Shown here: piece after piece, positions 1-5,960 of the stretch | How the letters are laid out: the number at the start of each line of letters is the position of its first letter | Numbering within the stretch: position 1 is the first letter of the stretch | Assembly (NCBI GenBank): GCA_903933475.1 | Contig: CAIZKE010000062.1 | Location: 1 to 6,339 of the forward strand | DNA length: 6,339 nt | DNA from: an uncultured Alphaproteobacteria bacterium | GTDB lineage: Bacteria; Pseudomonadota; Alphaproteobacteria; Caulobacterales; Caulobacteraceae | Direction: 5' to 3' | The notes under the pieces: model-generated | Told to the model about the DNA's origin: nothing | The model's database searches: none | What the model saw: only the letters and a program-made list of their open reading frames with translations | Translations under genes and position numbers: made by a program

Positions 1-257
1 CGCAGGTAGTCGGCGACCTCGCGCCATCGCTCGGCCGCCACCCGGTAGGCCACCCCCCGGACAGAGCCGCCGCGCACCAGGCCGAGGACCAGGCCGGGCC
101 TTTCAGCGGTTCCCCGATGGTGAACCGAATAGATGCAGAAGGCCCGGCGCCGTCCGTGTAGGATCGCGGGGCGCTTCTCGACCCAATCGAAACCCGGGCG
201 CCACATCAGTGACCCGTAGCCGAAGACCCAGTCCCCTTCAGCCGCTTCAGACCGCAT
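1..257 (-). CDS. chaC: ChaC-like gamma-glutamylcyclotransferase (5' part, runs off left edge)
   Basis: ChaC enzymes are cytosolic and cleave glutathione to 5-oxoproline and Cys-Gly. Reading the minus strand from 257 gives 86 open codons with no stop before the edge. Visible family signatures are VFGYGSLMW at residues 11-19 (the glycine-rich loop that binds the gamma-glutamyl group), FCIYSVHHRGT at 40-50, and RPGLVLGLV at 53-61. The last readable residues are DYLR. The family's catalytic glutamate normally follows just after this region, so it lies outside the window and cannot be checked. I chose the start at 257 because GGAGG sits five bases upstream of it. An in-frame ATG at 284 would add nine residues and has a poorer ribosome site. 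The gene is divergent from the DUF2125 gene and their start codons overlap. Family assignment is confident; exact substrate is inferred. Confidence 0.9.
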   Translation of the reverse strand, partial: MRSEAAEGDWVFGYGSLMWRPGFDWVEKRPAILHGRRRAFCIYSVHHRGTAERPGLVLGLVRGGSVRGVAYRVAAERWREVADYL

Positions 258-1275
258 GTCCGCCTCCCGAACCGACCCCTCCATGCCCGACCCCGGGCCG
301 CCGCGCAAACTCCGCTGGGCAGGCTTGTGGGCCCCCTTCCTCATCGCCGGCCTGCTCGTCGCAGGCTGGAGCGCAGGATGGATCTATGCCGCCCGACAGG
401 TCGAGGCCCGCCTGGAGCGGGGCGTCGCCGAACTCAGGGCGTCGGGGACCGAGGTCGCCTGGTCGTCGAAACGGCTCTCGGGTTATCCCTTCCGCCTCAA
501 CCTGGCCCTTTCCGAACTCAGGGTCGCAGGCGGGGACTGGGTCCTTTCGACGCCGGACCTCGAGGCGCAGGCCTTCCTGCACGCACCGCGGAACTGGCTG
601 GTGGCGACTCCCGCCGGCCTTGTGGTGACGCGTCCGGAGGGCGGCGGCCTGGAGGTCAGGGGCCGCCGGATTCTGGCGAGCTTCGCCCTGGCCGCTGGGG
701 GGATGCCGAGAGTCTCCGTCGAGGGCCTCGGCCTGACCTTCCGGCCCGCGCCCGGTGCCCGGCCCTTCGCCCTGGCGGGAGCCGAGCGGCTGGAACTCCA
801 CCTGCGTCCAGGCCCTGATGACCAGGCTGCAGTCTTCCTGCGGCTTGAGGGCGGCGCGCCCGAGCCCGGCCGACTGCTCGCGGACCTTGGTGGCGGAGCT
901 CCCGTCTCCGGCCAGCTGGAGGCCATCGCGGACCGGGCCTCCTTGCTGGGACAGCCCACCCCCCTTCGAGCCTGGAGCGCGGCGGGCGGGCGCCTGGAAC
1001 TGCGCCAGGCAGGACTGACGACTGGGGAAACCCGGCTGGCGGTCACCTCGCCGGGCCTTGTCGCCAGCCCGGACGGGCGGCTGACGGGCCCGCTGACCCT
1101 TCGCACCTCAGGGCCGCCAAAGGTCCTGCGGGTCCTGCTCAAGCACGGGTTGATCTCTCCGGGCGAGGCCGCCGGCGGACTGGCTGGCGCCGTACTCAAC
1201 CGTCAGAGCGCGGACGACACCCAGATCGACGTGGAACTCTCGGCGGGACGGGCGCGATGGGTCCGGCCCCGCTGA
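256..1275 (+). CDS. DUF2125 family membrane-anchored protein
   Basis: A 339-residue protein of unknown function that I assign to DUF2125, a family typical of alphaproteobacteria. Residues 1-20 are polar and proline-rich. Residues 23-45 (WAPFLIAGLLVAGWSAGWIYA region) form one hydrophobic segment, so the protein is probably an inner-membrane protein with its bulk in the periplasm. The segment RLSGYPFRLNLALSELRV at 73-90 holds the GYPFR motif I associate with the family. The rest alternates short hydrophobic strands and turns, suggesting an extended beta-rich fold. No catalytic motif is visible. The start is uncertain: ATG 256 and in-frame ATG 283 both lack a clear Shine-Dalgarno, and both leave the membrane segment intact. 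The C-terminus (AGRARWVRPR) ends abruptly, and another frame continues with a more family-like ending (see findings). It is convergent with the monooxygenase gene, 10 bases between stops. Confidence 0.82.
   Translation: MSASRTDPSMPDPGPPRKLRWAGLWAPFLIAGLLVAGWSAGWIYAARQVEARLERGVAELRASGTEVAWSSKRLSGYPFRLNLALSELRVAGGDWVLSTPDLEAQAFLHAPRNWLVATPAGLVVTRPEGGGLEVRGRRILASFALAAGGMPRVSVEGLGLTFRPAPGARPFALAGAERLELHLRPGPDDQAAVFLRLEGGAPEPGRLLADLGGGAPVSGQLEAIADRASLLGQPTPLRAWSAAGGRLELRQAGLTTGETRLAVTSPGLVASPDGRLTGPLTLRTSGPPKVLRVLLKHGLISPGEAAGGLAGAVLNRQSADDTQIDVELSAGRARWVRPR
263..267 (-). promoter_or_regulatory. Ribosome binding site of chaC
   Basis: The minus strand reads GGAGG, then five bases, then the ATG at 257. 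This is the best Shine-Dalgarno match near either divergent start and decides the chaC start against the in-frame ATG at 284. The site lies inside the first codons of the DUF2125 gene if that gene starts at 256. Confidence 0.6.
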
Positions 1276-1282
1276 GCGCTCA
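1273..1282. repeat. Perfect 10-bp palindrome at the convergent gene ends
   Basis: TGAGCGCTCA is perfectly self-complementary. It includes the TGA stop of the DUF2125 gene and most of the 10-base gap before the monooxygenase stop (CTA at 1286-1288 on the plus strand). It has no loop and no T-run, so it is not a recognisable intrinsic terminator. It may be chance. Confidence 0.3.
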
Positions 1283-1285
1283 CAT

Positions 1286-2773
1286 CTAGGCCGCGCGCTG
1301 GGCGGACGGAGCGGGATTGGTGAAGGTCATGGCGCCGTCCTTCAGCCGCGCAAAGCGCAGGGCGGCCATGTCCAGGGCGTAGTTCTGGTGCAGCCGCCAG
1401 GGTGCCGTCGTTCCCTGACGCGGGAAGAGGTCGATCGACCTCTGGACATAGCCGGAGGTGAAATCCAGCCAGGGCGCCGTTTCCTGGGGCGGACCCTTGA
1501 GGATTGGCGTGCACTGGCGAAGGCCCTTACGGCGCATATGATTCAGGAGGCGGCAGACGTACTCGCACGTCAGGTCGCACTTCAGGGTCCAGGAGGCGTT
1601 CGTGTAGCCGAAGGCGGACGCCAGATTGGGCACCCCCGAATACATCATGCCCTTGTAGCTCAGGGTCTCTGAAGGCCGCACGGCCTCACCGTCGACCGAC
1701 AGGGCGATGCCGTTCATCGCCTCGAGTTTCAGGCCGGTGGCGGTGACGACGATGTCAGCCTCGATCTCGGCGCCGGATTTCAGCCGCAGGCCCGACCCGG
1801 TGAAGGTCTCGACTTCGTCGGTGATCACCGAGGCGTCGCCGGACTTCAGTGACTCGAAGAAATCGCCATCCGGGGCGAGGCACAGCCTCTGGTCCCAGGG
1901 ATTGTAGCGCGGGGAGAAGTGGGTCTCGACGTCGAAGTCCGGGCCAAGGGACTGCCGGGTCTGGTCGATGATCGCCTTGCGGACCTGCTCGGGCCGGCGA
2001 CGCGCCATGCGATAGAACAGCATGCCCATCAGGACGTTGCGCCACCGGATCAGGTCGTAGGACAGGCGCTCGGGCAGGGCCCGGCGGAGGCGTAGCGCGA
2101 AAGCGTCCTGGCCCGGCCGCCCGACGATGTAGGTCGGCGAACGCTGCAGCATGGTCACATGGCCTGCAGTGCGGGCCATTTCGGGGACAAGGGTCACTGC
2201 CGTGGCGCCGGACCCGATCACCACGACGCGCTTGCCCGCGTAGTCGAGGTCCTCCGGCCAGGCCTGGGGGTGGATGATCCGGCCCCCGAACTGGTCCATG
2301 CCGGCGAAGTCGGGGGTGTAGCCGCCCGCATAGGAATAGTAACCGCCGCAGAGGAAGAGGAAGTTACAGGTGAAGGTGGTGGGACCCGTCGGGGACTGGG
2401 CCGTCACCGTCCAGGCGGCGTCCCCGGTCGACCAGGCGGCGGCGCTTACCTTGTGGCCGAACCGGATGTGGGGCTCGATCCCCTCCTCGCGGGCGGTGTC
2501 GCGAACGTAGTCGAGGATCGAGGGCCCGTCGGCAATGGCCCGGTCGCCGGTCCAGGGCCGGAAGGCATAGCCCAGGGTGTACATGTCGGAGTCCGACCGG
2601 ATGCCGGGGTAGCGGAAGAGGTCCCAGGTGCCGCCGATCGCCTCGCGGCCCTCAAGTAAAACGAAGCTGCGGTCGGGACACGTGGTCTTGAGGTGCCGGG
2701 CCGCGCCGATCCCCGAGAGGCCCGCGCCCACGAACACGACGTCGAAATGCGATATCGCCTGTCTTTCAGACAT
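1286..2773 (-). CDS. ethA: EthA-like Baeyer-Villiger monooxygenase (FAD/NADPH)
   Basis: A 495-residue cytosolic flavoprotein. Type I Baeyer-Villiger enzymes use NADPH and O2 to insert oxygen next to a carbonyl, giving esters or lactones. Many also oxidise sulfur, and mycobacterial EthA activates ethionamide. Visible in order: FAD-binding GAGLSG at 16-21; the motif [AG]GxWxxxx[FY]P[GM]xxxD matched exactly at 47-61; the fingerprint FxGxxxHxxxW[PD] matched exactly at 162-173; NADPH-binding GSGATA at 187-192; and the C-terminal ATG motif at 345-347. Stretches such as DLFRYPGIRSDSDMYTLG, VIGSGATAVTLVP, MLQRSPTYIV, YNPWDQRLCL and GYTNASWTLK closely resemble mycobacterial EthA as I recall it (about 489 residues), so it belongs to that clade rather than to cyclohexanone monooxygenases. 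AGGGGG lies five bases before the start. It is divergent from the acylase gene; no TetR (EthR-like) regulator is next to it. Natural substrate is unknown. Confidence 0.93.
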   Translation of the reverse strand: MSERQAISHFDVVFVGAGLSGIGAARHLKTTCPDRSFVLLEGREAIGGTWDLFRYPGIRSDSDMYTLGYAFRPWTGDRAIADGPSILDYVRDTAREEGIEPHIRFGHKVSAAAWSTGDAAWTVTAQSPTGPTTFTCNFLFLCGGYYSYAGGYTPDFAGMDQFGGRIIHPQAWPEDLDYAGKRVVVIGSGATAVTLVPEMARTAGHVTMLQRSPTYIVGRPGQDAFALRLRRALPERLSYDLIRWRNVLMGMLFYRMARRRPEQVRKAIIDQTRQSLGPDFDVETHFSPRYNPWDQRLCLAPDGDFFESLKSGDASVITDEVETFTGSGLRLKSGAEIEADIVVTATGLKLEAMNGIALSVDGEAVRPSETLSYKGMMYSGVPNLASAFGYTNASWTLKCDLTCEYVCRLLNHMRRKGLRQCTPILKGPPQETAPWLDFTSGYVQRSIDLFPRQGTTAPWRLHQNYALDMAALRFARLKDGAMTFTNPAPSAQRAA

Positions 2774-2895
2774 TCAGACCCCCTGTCGTCCTGGCGGATC
2801 ACATGACGGTTCCCGGTCGCCGTAGCAAGGCACCTCTGCGGCTTGCCCCGCTCCTGCGTGGGGCCTAGCCTCGACCCTGATCCCCGGGAGCCCCC
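2774..2895. promoter_or_regulatory. Divergent intergenic region between monooxygenase and acylase genes
   Basis: These 122 bases must hold the promoters of both divergent genes unless either is read from further away. On the plus strand TTGCCC (2843-2848) is followed after 16 bases by CTAGCC (2865-2870), a loose match to the alphaproteobacterial housekeeping pattern (TTGACG-like, then GCTANAWC-like). I saw no convincing minus-strand promoter. Two adjacent imperfect hairpins can be drawn: 2825-2846, where GCAAGGCA pairs with TGC and CTTGC around a two-base bulge, and 2846-2863, where CCCCGC pairs with GTGGGG. They share base 2846, so they could be alternatives. GGGAG at 2886-2890 is a ribosome binding site five bases before the acylase ATG. 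The region itself is certain; the promoter and hairpins are weak proposals. Confidence 0.4.
2779..2784 (-). promoter_or_regulatory. Ribosome binding site of the monooxygenase gene
   Basis: On the minus strand AGGGGG is followed by five bases and then the ATG at 2773. This supports that start for the monooxygenase; the next upstream codons have no better candidate. Confidence 0.5.
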
Positions 2896-5082
2896 ATGCT
2901 GCGACGCCTCCTTCTGACCCTCGCCCTGATCCTGGCCCTTCCCGCCGCCGCCCAGGGGGCCTCGGCGACACCCTCGAAGGAGATGCTGGGCTGGCGGGAA
3001 ACGGCCCGGCGGGTCACCATCGTCCGGGATGACTGGGGCATCGCCCACATCCGGGGCCGGACGGATGCCGACGCCGTCTTCGGCATGATCTATGCCCAGG
3101 CAGAGGACGACTTCCCGCGCATCGAGACCAACTACCTGACGGCCATGGGACGCCTGTCCGAGGCCGAGGGTGAACGGGCCCTCATGCAGGACCTCCGCGC
3201 GCGCCTCTACACCGACCCCGAAACCCTCAAGGCCCTCTATGGAAAGAGCCCGTCCTGGCTGCGCAAGCTCATGGATGCCTGGGCGGATGGCCTGAACTAT
3301 TACCTGGCCATGCATCCCCAGACCCGCCCCCGGGTCCTGAAGCGATTTGAGCCCTGGATGGCCCTCAGCTTCTCGGAGGGCAGCATCGGCGGCGACATCG
3401 AACGGATTTCTTTGGACGGCCTGTCGGACCTGTACTCCGACCGGCCCCGGGTCCTGGCCAGTGCCGCGCCGGCCGGGCTCGAAGAGCCGCGCGGCTCCAA
3501 TGGCATCGCCATCGGTCCCTCCCGCGCCTGGGGCGGCCGCCCCCTCCTGCTGATCAACCCCCACACCAGCTTCTATTTCCGGGCCGAGCAGCAGGTGACC
3601 TCGGACGCCGGGCTCAACGTCTACGGCGCGGCGACCTGGGGACAGTTCTTCATCTACCAGGGCTTCAACCCCCGGTTGGGGTGGATGCACACTTCCAGCG
3701 GCGTAGATTCTGTCGATGAGTTTGCGGTGCAGGTCTTCGACAGGGGCGGCAAGCTGACCTATCGCTACGGTGCCGAGGAGAGGCCGATCGTCACGCGGCA
3801 GATCGCCATTCCCTGGCGGACGCCCCAGGGCGCCCTGGTGCAGAGCACCTTCCGGGTCCACTTCACCCATCAGGGGCCGGTTGTCCGGAAGGCAGGCGAC
3901 CGGTGGATCGCCTTCGCCATGATGAACCGGCCTGTCGAGGCGCTCAGCCAGTCCTTCCTCAGGACCCGGGCCCGCAACTTCGACGCGTTCATAAAGGCCT
4001 CGGCCCTGGCCGGGAATTCCTCGAACAACACCCTCTTCGCCGACGCGGATGGGGTGATCGCCTATCTGCATCCCCAGTTCGTGCCGAGGCGGAACGACCG
4101 CTTCGACTATACCCGGCCCGTGGACGGGTCGGACCCCGCCACCGACTGGAAGGGCCTGCACGCCCTGTCCGAGCTGCCCAGCGTGCGCTCGCCCAGGAGC
4201 GGTTGGGTCTACAACACCAATGACTGGCCCTGGACGGCGGCGGGTCCTGACAGTCCCCGGCGGGACCAGTTCCCGCGCTACATGGACACGGTCGGGCCCA
4301 ACCCGCGCGGCGTAAATGCCGTGCAGCTGCTGGAGAACGGCCAGACCTTCACCCTCGATACCCTGGTCCAGGGTGCCTTCAACACCGCCCTGCCGGCCTT
4401 CGACCAGCTTCTGCCGGGCCTGGTCGCCGCCTGGGACGCCAGCCCCGGCGCAGACCCCCTTCGCCTGAAGTTGGCGGACGACATCCGCCTGCTGCGCGGC
4501 TGGAACCGGCGCTGGTCCGGCCAGTCCGAGGCCCTGACCCTGGCCGTCTATTGGGGCGACCTCCTCTGGCCGGAAGCCGAGGCCCTGGCGCGGGCCGAGG
4601 GGCTCAGCGTCTGGGAGGCCCTGGCCAGCCGCGTGTCGTCCCGCCGCAAGCTGGAGGCCCTGGCCGAGGCTTCCGACCGGCTCCAGGCAGACTTTGGGAC
4701 GCGGCGGGTTCCCTGGGGCGAGGTCAACCGCTTCCAACGCCGGACCGGCGACATCCAGCAGGCCTTCAGCGACGCGGTACCCAGCCTCGCGGCGCCCTTC
4801 CCCTCCGCCCGGTGGGGTGCCCTGGCCTCCTTCGGCGCCCGCCGGCCCGAGGGGCAGAAGAAGTTCTACGGTTCCAGCGGCAACAGCTTCGTGGCGGTGG
4901 TGGAGTTCGGCCCCCGGGTCCGGGCGCGGGCGGTCACAGCGGGCGGTGCCTCCAGCTCGCCCCTGTCCCGGCATTTCACCGACCAGGCGCCAAGGTACCT
5001 GAGCGGGGATCTCCGGCCGGTCTACTTCTGGCCCGACGAGATCAAGGGCCATGTGGAGCGCACCTACCGTCCGGGGCAGTAG
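2896..5082 (+). CDS. Penicillin acylase family protein (S45 Ntn hydrolase), exported
   Basis: A 728-residue precursor of an amide-cleaving N-terminal nucleophile hydrolase; relatives act on penicillins, N-acyl-homoserine lactones or other N-acyl compounds. Residues 1-24 are a signal peptide (arginines 3-4, leucine-rich core, AxA cleavage sites after 19 or 24), so the enzyme is probably periplasmic. The family's self-cleavage site is visible as RGSNGIAIG: Gly200-Ser201, with Ser201 becoming the beta-chain nucleophile. His223 in LLINPHTSF is then beta-chain residue 23, the position used by acyl-homoserine-lactone acylases such as PvdQ. HTSSGVDSVDEF at 265-276 matches the oxyanion-hole region, and SNNTLFADADGVIAY at 376-390 carries the conserved asparagine (377 or 378). 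The alpha chain would be about residues 25-170, followed by a short spacer. Length is normal for the family. Substrate cannot be read from sequence. A 64-base gap with a hairpin separates it from chorismate mutase. Confidence 0.93.
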   Translation: MLRRLLLTLALILALPAAAQGASATPSKEMLGWRETARRVTIVRDDWGIAHIRGRTDADAVFGMIYAQAEDDFPRIETNYLTAMGRLSEAEGERALMQDLRARLYTDPETLKALYGKSPSWLRKLMDAWADGLNYYLAMHPQTRPRVLKRFEPWMALSFSEGSIGGDIERISLDGLSDLYSDRPRVLASAAPAGLEEPRGSNGIAIGPSRAWGGRPLLLINPHTSFYFRAEQQVTSDAGLNVYGAATWGQFFIYQGFNPRLGWMHTSSGVDSVDEFAVQVFDRGGKLTYRYGAEERPIVTRQIAIPWRTPQGALVQSTFRVHFTHQGPVVRKAGDRWIAFAMMNRPVEALSQSFLRTRARNFDAFIKASALAGNSSNNTLFADADGVIAYLHPQFVPRRNDRFDYTRPVDGSDPATDWKGLHALSELPSVRSPRSGWVYNTNDWPWTAAGPDSPRRDQFPRYMDTVGPNPRGVNAVQLLENGQTFTLDTLVQGAFNTALPAFDQLLPGLVAAWDASPGADPLRLKLADDIRLLRGWNRRWSGQSEALTLAVYWGDLLWPEAEALARAEGLSVWEALASRVSSRRKLEALAEASDRLQADFGTRRVPWGEVNRFQRRTGDIQQAFSDAVPSLAAPFPSARWGALASFGARRPEGQKKFYGSSGNSFVAVVEFGPRVRARAVTAGGASSSPLSRHFTDQAPRYLSGDLRPVYFWPDEIKGHVERTYRPGQ

Positions 5083-5091
5083 CCCGCGCAG

Positions 5092-5109
5092 TTGCGCCTT
5101 CGGGCGCAA
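5092..5109 (+). terminator. UUCG-capped hairpin after the acylase gene, possible terminator
   Basis: TTGCGCC and GGCGCAA form a perfect 7-bp stem closed by C(UUCG)G, an exceptionally stable tetraloop, ten bases after the acylase stop. A G-U pair (5091/5110) could extend it. No T-run follows on either strand (the next bases are GGCCTATCGCC), so it is not a classic intrinsic terminator. It could act as a T-less terminator, a barrier protecting the acylase mRNA 3' end, or a processing site if the acylase and chorismate mutase genes are co-transcribed. The same bases could also hold a -35 element: TTGCGC (5092-5097), then 16 bases, then CTATCG (5114-5119), a weak promoter match for the downstream operon. 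The hairpin is directly visible; its role is inferred. Confidence 0.5.
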
Positions 5110-5146
5110 TGGCCTATCGCCCAAGCCTCCAGAGCCCGGGACCGCC

Positions 5147-5953
5147 ATGGACGCCTCAGACCCCAAGCCGACCGCACGCACCCTCGAGGCCGTGCGCGCG
5201 CGCCTGGATGTCGTCGACCGACGCCTGCTGGAGCTGATCGACGAACGCGCCGCCCTCGCCGGCGAAGTGGCCGCCGCCAAGGTTGCGGCGGGGGAATCCG
5301 GCCGGTTCGCCCTGCGTCCGATGCGGGAAGCCGAGGTCCTCCGCAATCTCCTGGCCCGTCCGCGCAAGGCCGCGACGCCTGGCCTGGTGGTCCGGATCTG
5401 GCGCGAGCTCATGAGCGACAGCCTGTCCCGCCAGGGCCCCTATCACCTGTCGGTCTTCGGCGGCGGGCAGGCCCCGGTGGTCCGGGAAGCCGCCCGGATG
5501 CGCTTCGGCGCCGCCCCGCCCCTGGCCGAGGTCAGCCGCCCCGAGGAAGCCATCGCCGCAGCGCGCACCCCCGGCGGGGTCGCGGTCCTGGCCCTGGACT
5601 CTCGGACACCCTGGTGGGGACGCCTGCTGGCGGATCCCACCCTCCGGGTCTTCGCCGCCCTGCCCTGCCTGACCGCCTGGGGTCGCCCCGCCGCCCTCGC
5701 CGCCGCCGAGGTCGAGATCGGGCCGACGGGGGGCGACCGTACCTACTGGGTCACTGACGCTCCCGGCCCTCCCGGCCGCCTCGTGGAGACCTTGAGCAAG
5801 GACGGGGTGGCAGCGGAACTCCTGGCAGACGCCGGCGGCCTGCGGCTGTTTGAGCTGGTGGGCTACTACCAGTCCAGCGACGAACGCCTGGCCCGGGCGC
5901 CGGGCCGGCTCACCGGCGTGATCGGCGCCGCCTCCGCCCCCCTGGATGCCTGA
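5147..5953 (+). CDS. Chorismate mutase (AroQ type) with C-terminal prephenate-dehydratase-like extension
   Basis: A 268-residue cytosolic enzyme converting chorismate to prephenate, the branch point to Phe and Tyr. Residues 12-97 align by eye with the E. coli P-protein mutase domain. The active-site residues are kept: Arg17 (E. coli Arg11), Arg34 (Arg28), Lys45 (Lys39), Arg60-Glu61 (Arg51-Glu52), Ser92 (Ser84) and Gln96 (Gln88). The Asp48 position appears replaced. Free-standing AroQ mutases have about 90-110 residues, so about 170 extra residues follow. Residues 100-205 resemble a shortened prephenate dehydratase: HLSVFGGG as the first strand, GGVAVLALDS like the VVPIENS segment, LRVFAALPC like the next strand, and DRTYWVT in place of the catalytic TRF region. 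Residues 207-265 (PPGRLVETL to VIGAASAPL) resemble an ACT domain. Dehydratase activity is unlikely. ATG 5147 has only a weak GGGA upstream; the longer in-frame start at 5051 lies inside the acylase gene and was rejected. Operon with hisC, 7 bases downstream. Confidence 0.88.
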   Translation: MDASDPKPTARTLEAVRARLDVVDRRLLELIDERAALAGEVAAAKVAAGESGRFALRPMREAEVLRNLLARPRKAATPGLVVRIWRELMSDSLSRQGPYHLSVFGGGQAPVVREAARMRFGAAPPLAEVSRPEEAIAAARTPGGVAVLALDSRTPWWGRLLADPTLRVFAALPCLTAWGRPAALAAAEVEIGPTGGDRTYWVTDAPGPPGRLVETLSKDGVAAELLADAGGLRLFELVGYYQSSDERLARAPGRLTGVIGAASAPLDA

Positions 5954-5955
5954 GG
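5952..5955 (+). promoter_or_regulatory. Ribosome binding site of hisC overlapping the chorismate mutase stop
   Basis: GAGG begins inside the TGA stop of chorismate mutase (5951-5953) and is followed by five cytosines and the hisC ATG at 5961. This spacing supports the start and suggests translational coupling between the two genes. Confidence 0.55.
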
Positions 5956-5960
5956 CCCCC

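Noticed and set aside
209..628. Plus-strand open frame of 139 codons starting inside the chaC region
   Set aside because: It overlaps the chaC and DUF2125 coding frames in another phase, with Pro/Ser/Arg-rich sequence and no domain.
483..1199. A 238-codon minus-strand open frame inside the DUF2125 gene
   Set aside because: Composition is Ser/Arg/Pro-rich with no motif, as expected for a shadow frame in GC-rich DNA. The sense frame has a membrane segment and family motifs.
2159..2659. Plus-strand open frame of 166 codons inside the monooxygenase gene
   Set aside because: Gly/Val-rich shadow of the well-supported monooxygenase frame, with no motif of its own.
5051..5146. N-terminal extension of chorismate mutase to the in-frame ATG at 5051
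   Set aside because: The extra 32 codons overlap the acylase 3' end and the hairpin, have no ribosome site, and encode sequence unlike AroQ N-termini. ATG 5147 places the mutase helix near the start as usual.
2446..5412. A 988-codon open frame on the minus strand, opposite the acylase and crossing into chorismate mutase and the monooxygenase gene
   Set aside because: It lies in exact codon register opposite the acylase, so it stays open simply because the sense gene avoids TTA, CTA and TCA codons. Its translation is low-complexity Gly/Arg/Pro-rich, has no recognisable domain, and its tail is a shifted frame of the monooxygenase.
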